From positions 107,832 to 171,831 of the forward strand of contig JAHDIE010000001.1 of the NCBI GenBank assembly GCA_020630955.1: a DNA stretch of 64,000 nucleotides, given 5' to 3'. Both the position numbers and the translations under genes were made by a program. Shown here one piece after another: positions 29,746 to 38,313 of the stretch. A model generated the notes under the pieces. The model saw only the letters and a program-made list of their open reading frames with translations. It did not search any database and was not told the origin of the DNA. Source of the DNA: Saprospiraceae bacterium. Lineage in GTDB: Bacteria > Bacteroidota > Bacteroidia > Chitinophagales > Saprospiraceae. How positions within the stretch are numbered: the first letter of the stretch is position 1; every line of letters begins with the position of its first letter.

Positions 29746-29773
29746 TAGCCAAGTCCAATTTTAGGCTTGGCTA
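29746..29773 (+). terminator. Stem-loop after BNR copy 1
   Basis: A perfect 8-bp stem, TAGCCAAG / CTTGGCTA, with a 12-nt loop begins 8 bp after the stop codon. No T-run follows, so a 3'-end stabiliser or weak terminator is possible. A second weak hairpin (AATGTAA / TTACATT, then AAAAGC...GCTTTTTT, about 29828-29873) lies further on and could be the actual terminator. Confidence 0.4.
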
Positions 29774-29969
29774 AGGATAGAAAATACAGTTAGAGGACAT
29801 TGCCTTCGGTGAATTCTAACTCATCAAAATGTAAATCATCTTACATTTAAAAGCCGAAATATGGTGCTTTTTTAATATAAGTATGTCAAATCTCTAGCAT
29901 ATAGCACAGTTATTGTATTACAAATAAGTCGTAAAGATTATTTTTTAACTCCAATAACTACCTACTTCC

Positions 29970-32900
29970 ATGCAATTACAAACTTTAACAAGTATAATTG
30001 CAACACTCCTGTTTTGTTTACCGCTTATTCAAGTGGCTGGTCAAGATTACTTAGGTTATCAATATACCTCTGAAAAAACATATGAAGAGATTGTTGATAT
30101 AGCCAATGAATACTTTTCCATAATTGGTACAGGAAAAGGAGTTGGATATAAGCAGTTTAAAAGATGGGAATATTGGAACAGCAGGAATCTTGACAAAAAT
30201 GGAAGGATTATTTCCAATGCAACTACTTTAAAGGAGCTTAAAAAATTTTATCAAGAAAACCCGAACTCAAGAAATATTGGGACCACGTTCACCGAAATGG
30301 GTCCACATTCAGCCGTTAATACAAGTACTTGGTCATCACACATCGGTAGAGTTACTTCTATCGGAATTGATCCAAATGACGATAACCATATTATTATTGG
30401 TTCACCTTCAGGAGGTGTTTGGAGAACGGAAGATTTCGCAGAAAATTGGACTCCATTATTCGACAATGAAGCATTTCTGAATGTATTCTCTTTGGAAATT
30501 AGCCATGCTAATGCTGACCATTATTATGTTGGGACCAACGGAGGAGGCATTTTAAAGTCAGAAGATGGTGGAATATCATGGGAATCTACAAATGGCATTG
30601 AAACCAATGATGTAATCAATACATTGGAGATGCATCCCACCAATTCAAACATTTTGTTTGCTATTGGAAGATGGCAAGGAAAAGTGTATCGTTCCATTGA
30701 TGGAGGAAATAATTGGTCCACAGTTTTAGACATCTCGGGTCAATTGTATGACCTTGAATTCAAACCAGATAATCCAGAAATCATTTATATTTCAGGGAAA
30801 GGAAAAGTTTATAAATCTACCAATTCAGGACAATCCTTTAGCAACATTACAACGGGTCCTTGGACATCAACTGGAGTGATCATGATGGGTGTAACACCTC
30901 ATGATTCCAATTATCTTTATTTACTTCAAGAAAAAAGTGGTGGATTTGGAGCCTTATACCTTTCAACAGATGCAGGACTATCATTTAGCACACAATCAAC
31001 TGATGATTGTAACTGTAATAATATTCTTGGATATAATATTGAAGAGGGAGGTGGCCAGGCTCCAAGAGATATGGACATCATTGTTTCTCCGACAGACAAA
31101 ACCATCATCCATGTAGCAGGAGTTGAGACTTGGAAATCCACAAATTCTGGTATTGATTGGAATGTTACCACCAGTTGGTTAGTGGATGACGATCTACCAT
31201 TTATTCATGCTGATTGTGATATTTTAATTTATCATAACGACAAAATTTTCGCTGGTACAGATGGAGGGATCTTTTACTCAAATGATGATGCTGATAGTTT
31301 CACAGATCTAACAACTGGTCTTGGAGTGAGAGAGTTTTACAGAATTGGAGTTTCTGAAACAGATGTAGACAGAGTCTCTGGTGGATCTCAGGACAATGGA
31401 ACAGGCGTAATCAAATCAGGTACTTGGTATGATTTTGCGGGAGCAGATGGCATGGAGACTTTTATTAGTCATGCCAATAAGGATATTATTTATACCTGTA
31501 TTCAATACGGAGGTCTCTACAAATCCATCAATGGGGGCACGACAGTCTTTTCACCCAATCAGCCAGCTGGAACTGGAGCCTGGGTAACTCCGCTAGAACA
31601 AGACCCAAACGATGCTAATACGCTTTACATTGGAGAATCGCATCTATGGAAATCAATTGATGAAGCAAATAGCTGGACTCAGATTTCTAATATAACGACA
31701 GCCAACGACAATGACAATAAAATAAAAGAACTGAAAATTGCTCCTACCAATAGTGATTATATCTACTTAGCCTATAAGGAGCAATTGTTTAAAACAATAA
31801 ATGGCGGAACCAGTTGGACGGATATTTCTCCTGATGTAGTATTTTCAAACATCAACTACATTGCCATCCATCCAGAAGACGAAAATAGGATTTCTATAAC
31901 CCTTTCTGGTGCCTCTGAGAAAGTTATGGAAACTACCGATGGTGGATCCAATTGGACAGACATAAGCTCTAATCTTCCAGCTATAACTGCAGAATGTGTA
32001 GCCTATGAAGCAGGTGATACCGATGGTATGTACATTGGAATGCGTCCTGGAATCTTTTATAAAGATATTATGAGTGGATCAAGTTGGTCTTCGGTTTCTG
32101 GTAATCTTCCAAACGCAAACATTGTTGAGATTGAAATTAGAAATGATATTTTGTACGCTGCAACTTATGGACGTGGTCTTTGGAAAAACCCACTAACTTC
32201 TGCCATCGGTAACTACACTTGTGTAGATGCACAAGAAATCAGTGGATGCAACGGAAGCTATACTACCCTTCCCCTCAATCAAGGTAACGGCGCTACCCAG
32301 CCTGATGCAAATCATGCCGTGTGGTACAAATATAATCCTGAATATTCTGGTATGCTAAGTGTTAGTTCGTGCAATAGTGGTGTCAACACAAGATTATGGA
32401 TTCATGATGGGGATTGCAACAACCTTTCGGTAAATAACTTTAGTGATGACGAATGTGAAATAGGACCAGGAGAAGAACTTTCGGCTGCCTCAATATTTAA
32501 TATATTCGTTGAAAAAGACAAACCCATTTACCTAGAGTGGGATGATCACAATGCTTCAGCCGCTTTTACTTTTGAGATTGAGTTAAGTCTTAATTTTTCA
32601 TGTTCAGAAGCACTGAGTATATCATCTGGAAATTATACAGCACCTAAGCTCACACATTGTGGAGGAGGAACTGGAGCTACTGAGGATAACGCTACAAACG
32701 CAGCATGGTACAAAATTGAAATTCCCAAAGATGGGACTTTAAGTGTCTACTCTTGTGACGGGGGAACTGACACCAGGCTCCATATCCGCGAAGGAACTTG
32801 CGAAAACTTAAATGCAATCGGATATAGCGATGATGACTGTCAAATGGCAGAAGGTCAAAGTGCTTATGCTTCTGAAGTATTGGATTTGAATGTTACAGAA

Positions 32901-33233
32901 GGACAAATTATTTTCATTGAATGGGATGACCGATGGTCTTCGAATAGCTTCGAATTTGTCGTGGAATACAACCCCATTTGTGAATCGGAATATTCAATAA
33001 ATAACGGGAACCCTCTGACAGGCTTAATAACTACAAATGCTGAATATGAAACCGATGGTATCATCCAATCAAGTCAGCAAATCGATGAATCAACAACAGT
33101 AATTTACAATTCAGGTACCTCCGTCGAGTTATTAGCCGGATTTGAAATTGGTGTTGGATCAAGCATTCATATCTTATCAGATGGATGCGATGATCTTCTG
33201 CAATCAGATCAACCAATAAACGAAAACAAATAA
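29970..33233 (+). CDS. Secreted BNR/VPS10-like propeller protein with GCX tail (copy 2, paralog)
   Basis: This 1087-residue protein is collinear with the preceding one over its whole length: same signal peptide start (MQLQTL versus MQLRTF), same DYLGYQYTS and GVGYKQFKRWEYWN blocks, same Asp-box propeller (STDAGLSF, TTDGGSNW), two WYK sandwich repeats and the same C-terminal domain (NAEYETDGIIQS, SGTSVELLAGFEI, LSDGCDD). The two reading frames differ at many scattered positions, so the duplication is old and both copies are under selection. It has its own 232-bp upstream region, so it may be expressed separately. Function is not known. Confidence 0.8.
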   Translation: MQLQTLTSIIATLLFCLPLIQVAGQDYLGYQYTSEKTYEEIVDIANEYFSIIGTGKGVGYKQFKRWEYWNSRNLDKNGRIISNATTLKELKKFYQENPNSRNIGTTFTEMGPHSAVNTSTWSSHIGRVTSIGIDPNDDNHIIIGSPSGGVWRTEDFAENWTPLFDNEAFLNVFSLEISHANADHYYVGTNGGGILKSEDGGISWESTNGIETNDVINTLEMHPTNSNILFAIGRWQGKVYRSIDGGNNWSTVLDISGQLYDLEFKPDNPEIIYISGKGKVYKSTNSGQSFSNITTGPWTSTGVIMMGVTPHDSNYLYLLQEKSGGFGALYLSTDAGLSFSTQSTDDCNCNNILGYNIEEGGGQAPRDMDIIVSPTDKTIIHVAGVETWKSTNSGIDWNVTTSWLVDDDLPFIHADCDILIYHNDKIFAGTDGGIFYSNDDADSFTDLTTGLGVREFYRIGVSETDVDRVSGGSQDNGTGVIKSGTWYDFAGADGMETFISHANKDIIYTCIQYGGLYKSINGGTTVFSPNQPAGTGAWVTPLEQDPNDANTLYIGESHLWKSIDEANSWTQISNITTANDNDNKIKELKIAPTNSDYIYLAYKEQLFKTINGGTSWTDISPDVVFSNINYIAIHPEDENRISITLSGASEKVMETTDGGSNWTDISSNLPAITAECVAYEAGDTDGMYIGMRPGIFYKDIMSGSSWSSVSGNLPNANIVEIEIRNDILYAATYGRGLWKNPLTSAIGNYTCVDAQEISGCNGSYTTLPLNQGNGATQPDANHAVWYKYNPEYSGMLSVSSCNSGVNTRLWIHDGDCNNLSVNNFSDDECEIGPGEELSAASIFNIFVEKDKPIYLEWDDHNASAAFTFEIELSLNFSCSEALSISSGNYTAPKLTHCGGGTGATEDNATNAAWYKIEIPKDGTLSVYSCDGGTDTRLHIREGTCENLNAIGYSDDDCQMAEGQSAYASEVLDLNVTEGQIIFIEWDDRWSSNSFEFVVEYNPICESEYSINNGNPLTGLITTNAEYETDGIIQSSQQIDESTTVIYNSGTSVELLAGFEIGVGSSIHILSDGCDDLLQSDQPINENK

Positions 33234-33317
33234 AAACTTTAACACTTATGTTTACATTTACAAAAGTGAGTAATACTAGTACATTCATGCTGTTTACATA
33301 ATGGAAATGTATCACAC

Positions 33318-33340
33318 CTAGGGTTTTCCCTTAGTTTTTT
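33318..33340 (+). terminator. Short terminator-like hairpin after BNR copy 2
   Basis: CTAGGG pairs with CCCTTAG (one bulged base) around TTTT and runs into TTTTTT. It lies 85 bp past the stop of copy 2 and 43 bp before the metalloprotease start. A promoter-like TACTTTTG (33355-33362) follows it, though without a well-placed TTG upstream. Confidence 0.5.
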
Positions 33341-33382
33341 ATGCTTCAAAAAACTACTTTTGCCGACCTCAAACGGCAATGA

Positions 33383-34582
33383 ATGAAAGTGAAATTCGAA
33401 AAACTGATCTTTACCTTTATTTTATTATTTACCATTAATTTGTGCCAATCACAAATGGTCTTAAATGGTCAAAAGGTAAAAGTCCCAAAAACTCAAATTG
33501 AATTAGTCCTAGGAAGTAAAGATAGAATTCCAATTAAAAAATTAAGAGATCAAAATAGAAGTTTGAATACTTGTACCAATGTTTCAAACTTTGTTCCCAA
33601 TTATGACTCAGACATGCCAATAGCAGCACAAAATGCTTTTAATTACGCCCTTGATATACTTGAAGACATTTTCGTTTCTGATGTAAATATCACATTAGAT
33701 ATCAATTGGGAAGATATTCCTGGAAATGCTATTGGTACTGCTGGTTCAAGTTTTTGGAGAGCCAATTTTTCTTTTTTTCCTGAATTTGGAAAGTGGTATC
33801 CTGAAGCGCTTACAAATATATATAACGGATCACAATTTAACAGTAGTGCAGATATCGAGGTTAATTTAGATTCCAGTACAAATTGGTATTTTGGAACCAA
33901 CGGGAACCCAGCTTGGAATCAAGTTGATTTGGTAACCGTAATCATTCATGAAGTAAGTCATGGTTTGGGGTTTGCTGGAACTGTCTTTTCGAATGGAACC
34001 CCATCTTCAACAACCATTGGTTGGTCCAACTTACCCAATATATTCGACCCTTTTGTTGAAGATGGAAACGGTGTCCAAACGATGACCTTGCCGAATAACA
34101 CACAAACATTATTAGATGCCTTAACGAGTGATGACTTGTTCTTTAATGGAATCTATACAAATGGATCCAATGGCGGTGCGCCTCCTCAATTAAAATCAGA
34201 CAACCCTTATGTACAAGGATCCTCTTATAGCCATCTTGATGATGGGTTTTCAAATGAGGCATTGAGATCATTTATTGTAACCGGTGACGCCATTCATGAT
34301 TTGGACATTTTGGGTGTTTCCATGATGAGAGATTTGGGTTGGGAAGTTTGCAATGATAGTTGCCCGGCTGAGATGACCATTGCAAATAATAATGAATTAG
34401 AAGGAAACCAAAGTTTTCAATCAGCCTTTGAATCTGATGGTGACATTGAATCTTTACAAAATATTCAAGGTGGTATAGATGTCATTTATGATTCCAAAAC
34501 GAGCGTTGAACTATTAATTGGTTTTGAAGTAAATGCAAATTCCAATTTTGAAGCAACTATTGATGGTTGCGGCAATAATTAA
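33383..34582 (+). CDS. Secreted zinc metalloprotease (HEVSHGLGF type) with GCX tail
   Basis: This 399-residue protein with a signal peptide has a zinc motif HEVSH at His189-Glu190-His193, followed by GLGFAG. The metzincin third histidine position is Gly199, so the third ligand must lie elsewhere. Similar HExxHGLGF proteins are known in Bacteroidota as uncharacterised secreted metalloproteases. The last about 70 residues (NNELEGNQSF, SKTSVELLIGFEV, ATIDGCGNN) match the C-terminal domain of the two preceding BNR proteins, so all three probably follow the same export route. Only 8 bp separate its stop from the convergent arginase stop. Confidence 0.82.
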   Translation: MKVKFEKLIFTFILLFTINLCQSQMVLNGQKVKVPKTQIELVLGSKDRIPIKKLRDQNRSLNTCTNVSNFVPNYDSDMPIAAQNAFNYALDILEDIFVSDVNITLDINWEDIPGNAIGTAGSSFWRANFSFFPEFGKWYPEALTNIYNGSQFNSSADIEVNLDSSTNWYFGTNGNPAWNQVDLVTVIIHEVSHGLGFAGTVFSNGTPSSTTIGWSNLPNIFDPFVEDGNGVQTMTLPNNTQTLLDALTSDDLFFNGIYTNGSNGGAPPQLKSDNPYVQGSSYSHLDDGFSNEALRSFIVTGDAIHDLDILGVSMMRDLGWEVCNDSCPAEMTIANNNELEGNQSFQSAFESDGDIESLQNIQGGIDVIYDSKTSVELLIGFEVNANSNFEATIDGCGNN

Positions 34583-34590
34583 TTAACCAA

Positions 34591-35532
34591 TTATCCAAAT
34601 ATTGTATTGACAACTTCAAAGGCAGTCTCGGCCATTTTATTTCCTTTGTTATCAAGAAGTGGATTGATTTCTACCACTTCAAAACAAACAACTTTTTCTG
34701 ACTTCATTATACTCTGAATAATCTCGATCACCTCATATTGATCAAAACCCTTAGGTACCGGGGTTCCTGTTCCATAAGAAATTAAATCACAGTCCAAACT
34801 ATCTACGTCAAATGATAAATAGATCATTTCACAGTTTTTAAGCTTTTCTAAAGCCTCATCCACACAAACAGATATACTCCTATGCCTTAATTCTTCCACC
34901 CTATAATTTGAAATATTATATTTCTCCATTTGCTTATCTTCAGGTATTTCAGTATCTCGAACACCGAAGAAAACAATATTTTCAGCTTTGATTTTTGCAC
35001 CATCTTTCCCAATGTTTTTCATTGCAGTCCAGTGCTTGAGTGTACCTTCTGAAAGTTGATTTACCTGATGATCAAGATTATCATCTGCAATGGCCGCACC
35101 CAAAGGCATTCCATGTATATTACCAGAAGGAGATGTATAAGGAGAATGAAGATCAGCATGAGCATCGATCCAAATCACCCCTAGTTCTTTATTCGGATAA
35201 GCTGCTTTAACACCACTAATGGTACCCAAAGCGGATGAATGATCACCAGATAACACCAAAGGAAACAAACCTTCATCAAGCACCCTATTAACAGCCATAC
35301 TAACTCGAGTGCACTGTTCTACTACAAACGAAATTCTTTTAGCAAAAGAATTTTTTACCATGTCATAGATGCTTTCATTATGCGTCAATACATCCACAGA
35401 ATCATGGCGATTAAAAAAATCATTGTCCTGATTGATGGCAGCAATTTCCATGGCATCAATGCCCATATCTGATCCCCTGGTCCCTGCACCGATATCTGAC
35501 CTATTCTTTATTAACTTAATTGATTTCCTCAT
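34591..35532 (-). CDS. rocF: Arginase family protein (arginase)
   Basis: This 313-residue cytoplasmic enzyme carries the three manganese-binding signatures: LVLSGDHS, VIWIDAHADLHSP and LSFDVDSLDC. The substrate loop SPSGNIHGMPLGA is as in true arginases rather than agmatinases. It hydrolyses arginine to ornithine and urea. The C-terminal block VVCFEVVEINPLLD is also arginase-like. It is monocistronic, divergent from the signal peptidase gene with 55 bp between them. Confidence 0.92.
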   Translation of the reverse strand: MRKSIKLIKNRSDIGAGTRGSDMGIDAMEIAAINQDNDFFNRHDSVDVLTHNESIYDMVKNSFAKRISFVVEQCTRVSMAVNRVLDEGLFPLVLSGDHSSALGTISGVKAAYPNKELGVIWIDAHADLHSPYTSPSGNIHGMPLGAAIADDNLDHQVNQLSEGTLKHWTAMKNIGKDGAKIKAENIVFFGVRDTEIPEDKQMEKYNISNYRVEELRHRSISVCVDEALEKLKNCEMIYLSFDVDSLDCDLISYGTGTPVPKGFDQYEVIEIIQSIMKSEKVVCFEVVEINPLLDNKGNKMAETAFEVVNTIFG

Positions 35533-35587
35533 GCTTACAAAGAAATTAAATTAACTAAGATTAAACAACATATTATATCTTTGATCT

Positions 35588-36136
35588 GTGAAAAATCACC
35601 ATTTAAAATTTATTTTACTTTTTATATTTTTCTTTTCTGGGTGCTCATTAGATCTTAAGACAAAAGATATCATCAATAAAAAGCTAAAAGAAAGATCTAT
35701 TCCAGTCATTGAAAATTATTTCAATTTCACCTACGTAGAAAATCATGCTATTGCCTTTGGTATGTTTAATAATTTGGAAAGAAAATATCGCATGCCCTTA
35801 ATTTTTTTACTTCCTTTTCTTACTACACTCTTTGGCTTTTATCTAATCTGGCGCCTAAGAGAGGCAAAGTTTAGTATCCTTTTGCCTTTGTTTTTAATCA
35901 TAGCCGGAGCCTATGGAAATATCCTTGATCGAGCAATGAATGGCTTTGTAACTGATTTTTTACATGTTCACTACCATCATAAATATAATTTCTATGTATT
36001 TAATGTAGCGGACGTATTGGTTAACATAGGAGTCATTCTGCTCTTGCTTCAATTTAAACAATTCAATGCTTTGATTGATGGAGTATTTAGTAGAGAAAAA
36101 GATGCTAAAGTGAGTGAAATCAATAAGCTCAGTTAA
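35588..36136 (+). CDS. lspA: Signal peptidase II (LspA family)
   Basis: This 182-residue membrane protein starts at GTG 35588. It carries the LspA hallmarks: LDLKTK after the first helix, ENHAIAFGMF, AGAYGNILDRAMNGFVTDF (catalytic Asp114) and FNVADVLVNIG (catalytic Asp142). LspA cuts the signal peptide of diacylglyceryl-modified prolipoproteins in the inner membrane. The first helix contains a lipobox-like FSGCS, probably fortuitous. The C-terminus has a longer charged tail than usual. TATCTTTG at 35576-35583 looks like a -7 box but is too close to the start to be convincing. Confidence 0.88.
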   Translation: MKNHHLKFILLFIFFFSGCSLDLKTKDIINKKLKERSIPVIENYFNFTYVENHAIAFGMFNNLERKYRMPLIFLLPFLTTLFGFYLIWRLREAKFSILLPLFLIIAGAYGNILDRAMNGFVTDFLHVHYHHKYNFYVFNVADVLVNIGVILLLLQFKQFNALIDGVFSREKDAKVSEINKLS

Positions 36137-36234
36137 ATTCTAGATTTTTTTAAAAAAAATATTGAATCACATAGGGGGTTGAACCAATTTTACTGTCTAT
36201 TAAACAAAGGGTGTTGAAAATTATTCAAAAAATA

Positions 36235-36265
36235 AACCTGTTCTAAAGAGAGCAGGTTTTTTTTT
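36235..36265 (+). terminator. Rho-independent terminator, probably of lspA
   Basis: AACCTGTTCT pairs with AGAGCAGGTT (one wobble) around AAAG and is followed by nine T residues. It lies about 100 bp after the lspA stop. Confidence 0.85.
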
Positions 36266-36481
36266 ATACCCATACCTAAGTAATATACTTGTAATTTTAA
36301 TTGGTGTGAAAAAAAATTGACCAATTAACGACATTTAAGATAACGAGAGATGAGTCGGAATAGATTTTGTAACTAATGGGATATAATCAATAGTAATATT
36401 GATCAAAGACATTGGCGAAAGCCGATCATTTCTTACACAGATTATGACTGAGAGCCTATCCATCCGTAGGCTCTTTTTTTT
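36266..36481 (+). ncRNA. Candidate small RNA between two terminators
   Basis: No open frame is visible here, yet the interval ends in its own strong terminator. Seen directly: a perfect 9-bp stem TTAATTGGT / ACCAATTAA (36297-36328); a GAAA-capped hairpin ATTGGC-GAAA-GCCGAT (36411-36426); and a terminal stem AGAGCCTA / TAGGCTCT (36451-36474) followed by eight T residues. A near-consensus -7 box TATACTTG at 36284-36291 would place the start close to 36298, giving an RNA of about 180 nt. The 5' and 3' ends are not complementary, so it does not look like 6S RNA. The exact ends are guesses. The rest of the gap (36482-36614) shows nothing. Confidence 0.4.
36451..36481 (+). terminator. Strong Rho-independent terminator not preceded by a gene
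   Basis: A perfect 8-bp stem AGAGCCTA / TAGGCTCT with an 8-nt loop runs into a T-run at 36474-36481. It sits about 190 bp after the previous terminator with no reading frame between, hence the small-RNA proposal. Confidence 0.85.
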
Positions 36482-36614
36482 CAATGTTTATAAATTCAAT
36501 TTATAGCCATTCATCCCAATTTCAATGCTCATTTTTGATTGACCTTCGTAAGATCGTATTAAATTGTTATCTTATAAAAGAATATACAAAGTGACACGTT
36601 TTAACACCTTCTTA

Positions 36615-37163
36615 ATGAAAAAATTTCTTTTTATTTTTTCAGTTGTTCTTATTTTTTCTGCTTTTAGCACCACAAATGATAGAGCTACAGAATTTGATGG
36701 AATCTGGATACATGAGCAATCCAGTGATAAAAACTCAAAATCATATTTAATCATTGAAGGGAGTAAGATTCAATTATATTTAGAGGCTTATTGGAAGGGA
36801 GGATATCATCAATATTTTCAAGGGAAGCAAATAATCGCAAATGGCTCATTGATCATTCATGTTGATCATTATCTAACTGTATCATCAAATACTCAAAACA
36901 TTATTAAATACAAAAATTGTCCCGAGTATAATTTACAGCGATTAGTGATACATAACAGCAGCATTGAGACTCTTGAATTGGAAATTGTGCCTGGCACAAG
37001 TATTTACAATTCATTCGGTTTTTTTGAAGATCAGAAAATGACATTTAAGAAATGTTCATCAAAGACATTTCAATCAATCGATCCAATTTTTAGTCGAATC
37101 CCTGAAATTCTTACCAGCAAATCCACCTTTATCAGAGATTGCTCAAAAGTTAACAAAAATTAA
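36615..37163 (+). CDS. Secreted hypothetical protein
   Basis: I choose ATG 36615 as the start because it opens a good signal peptide (MKKFLFIFSVVLIFSAFS); an upstream TTG would only add a polar leader. The mature protein of about 160 residues looks beta-rich (GIWIHEQSS, KSYLIIEGSKIQLYLEAYWKG), somewhat like lipocalin-type or DUF-type extracytoplasmic proteins whose first strand begins with GxW. I do not recognise the family. No catalytic pattern is apparent. It is followed 38 bp later by a GNAT gene. Confidence 0.6.
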   Translation: MKKFLFIFSVVLIFSAFSTTNDRATEFDGIWIHEQSSDKNSKSYLIIEGSKIQLYLEAYWKGGYHQYFQGKQIIANGSLIIHVDHYLTVSSNTQNIIKYKNCPEYNLQRLVIHNSSIETLELEIVPGTSIYNSFGFFEDQKMTFKKCSSKTFQSIDPIFSRIPEILTSKSTFIRDCSKVNKN

Positions 37164-37201
37164 TCTTCAAAATTATTTATTTTTTGTGTTCATTTGTGTC
37201 C

Positions 37202-37744
37202 ATGGAACAGGAAAGTCAATACGATTTTACAAGCGAAAGATTAGGATTTAGGAATTGGAAGGACTCTGATTTGGATAAGATGCTAGAATTAAATCTTGAT
37301 CCTGAAGTAATGGAACATTTCCCTTCAACCCAAGATAGAGCAATGACAAAGGCATTCATTAAAAGAATGCAAGATGAATATAAACAATATCGTTTCTGCT
37401 ATTTTGCACTAGAATTAAAGGAAACTCAAGAATTCATAGGGTTTATTGGAATTTCTAATCAAGATTACGGAAAAAAATTAGGAAAGTTTGTGGACATTGG
37501 ATGGCGATTAAAGAAATCTGTCTGGGGCAATGGCTATGCGACAGAAGGTGCTAAAAAATGCATTCAATACGCAAAAGAGCAAATTGGATTAAGTGAAATT
37601 TTCTCTGTGGCCTCTAAAACCAATGTTAATTCAATTGCAGTTATGAAAAAAATAGGGATGAAAGAAGTAACCGAATTTACACATCCTAAATTAATTGACT
37701 ACCCGCATATTAAACAATGCATGTTATATCAAATTAATTTATAA
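37202..37744 (+). CDS. GNAT family N-acetyltransferase (RimJ/RimL type)
   Basis: The likely start is ATG 37202 (MEQESQYDF); upstream in-frame TTG and GTG codons are less convincing. The roughly 180-residue protein shows the RimJ/RimL-type pattern: TSERLGFRNWKDSD at the N-terminus, FIGFIGIS, the acetyl-CoA region WRLKKSVWGNGYATEGAKKC and the late NVNSIAVMKKIGMKEV. These enzymes acetylate alpha-amines of proteins or small molecules. The substrate is unknown. Confidence 0.85.
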   Translation: MEQESQYDFTSERLGFRNWKDSDLDKMLELNLDPEVMEHFPSTQDRAMTKAFIKRMQDEYKQYRFCYFALELKETQEFIGFIGISNQDYGKKLGKFVDIGWRLKKSVWGNGYATEGAKKCIQYAKEQIGLSEIFSVASKTNVNSIAVMKKIGMKEVTEFTHPKLIDYPHIKQCMLYQINL

Positions 37745-37768
37745 TTTCGCCAAATAAAAAAATTCATT

Positions 37769-38182
37769 ATGCAACCTTTCCACATCGCTATACCCGTCCA
37801 CAATCTTGCTGAAGCAAGAGCATTTTATAGTAATGTGATGGGTTTTAGAGAAGGTAGATCTGACACGCAGTGGGTTGACTTCAATATGTTCGGTCATCAA
37901 TTGGTCATTCATGAAGTCAATGGGCAAAAACAAAATGTAGACTTTAACCCTGTCGATGATCACTCAGTTCCAATTCCACATTATGGAGTGGTTCTAAAAT
38001 GGGATGACTTTCATGAATTGGTAGAAAAGCTAAAAGTTCATAAAATAAAATTCATGATTGAACCATATATTAGGTTCGAAGGAAAACCAGGAGAACAAGC
38101 AACCATGTTCTTTATGGACCCCTCTGGAAATGCATTAGAATTTAAAGCATTTAAGGATATCTCTCAATTGTTTGCAAAATAG
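37769..38182 (+). CDS. VOC superfamily (glyoxalase/dioxygenase-like) protein
   Basis: This 137-residue protein has the paired beta-alpha-beta-beta-beta VOC fold. Its beginning PFHIAIPVHNLAEARAFY carries the usual first metal-ligand His, and the end FFMDPSGNALEFKAF carries the conserved Glu. It is close to the lactoylglutathione lyase/bleomycin-resistance-like group, often annotated as glyoxalase. The substrate is unknown. It lies 24 bp after the GNAT gene, probably the same transcript. Confidence 0.85.
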   Translation: MQPFHIAIPVHNLAEARAFYSNVMGFREGRSDTQWVDFNMFGHQLVIHEVNGQKQNVDFNPVDDHSVPIPHYGVVLKWDDFHELVEKLKVHKIKFMIEPYIRFEGKPGEQATMFFMDPSGNALEFKAFKDISQLFAK

Positions 38183-38313
38183 TGCTAACCCTTAGCTCGG
38201 ATGTTTTTTACATGTCATCATCATCGTCCTAACTCAAAATAAGGTTGACACTAAAGAATAGAAAAACACGACACAAAATAAATCATGCCGTGCTAATGTA
38301 AAAACCGTAGTAT

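Noticed and set aside
26477-33233. Tandem repeat of over 3 kb considered as a transposon or composite element
   Set aside because: It is a pair of diverged paralogous genes with signal peptides and matching domain order; there are no transposase genes or terminal repeats.
35576-35583. TATCTTTG as the lspA promoter -7 box
   Set aside because: It would start transcription at or after the GTG codon and there is no TTG at the right distance upstream.
36298-36481. 6S RNA identity for the small-RNA candidate
   Set aside because: The length fits, but the 5' and 3' ends cannot form the long closing stem with a central bubble that defines 6S RNA.
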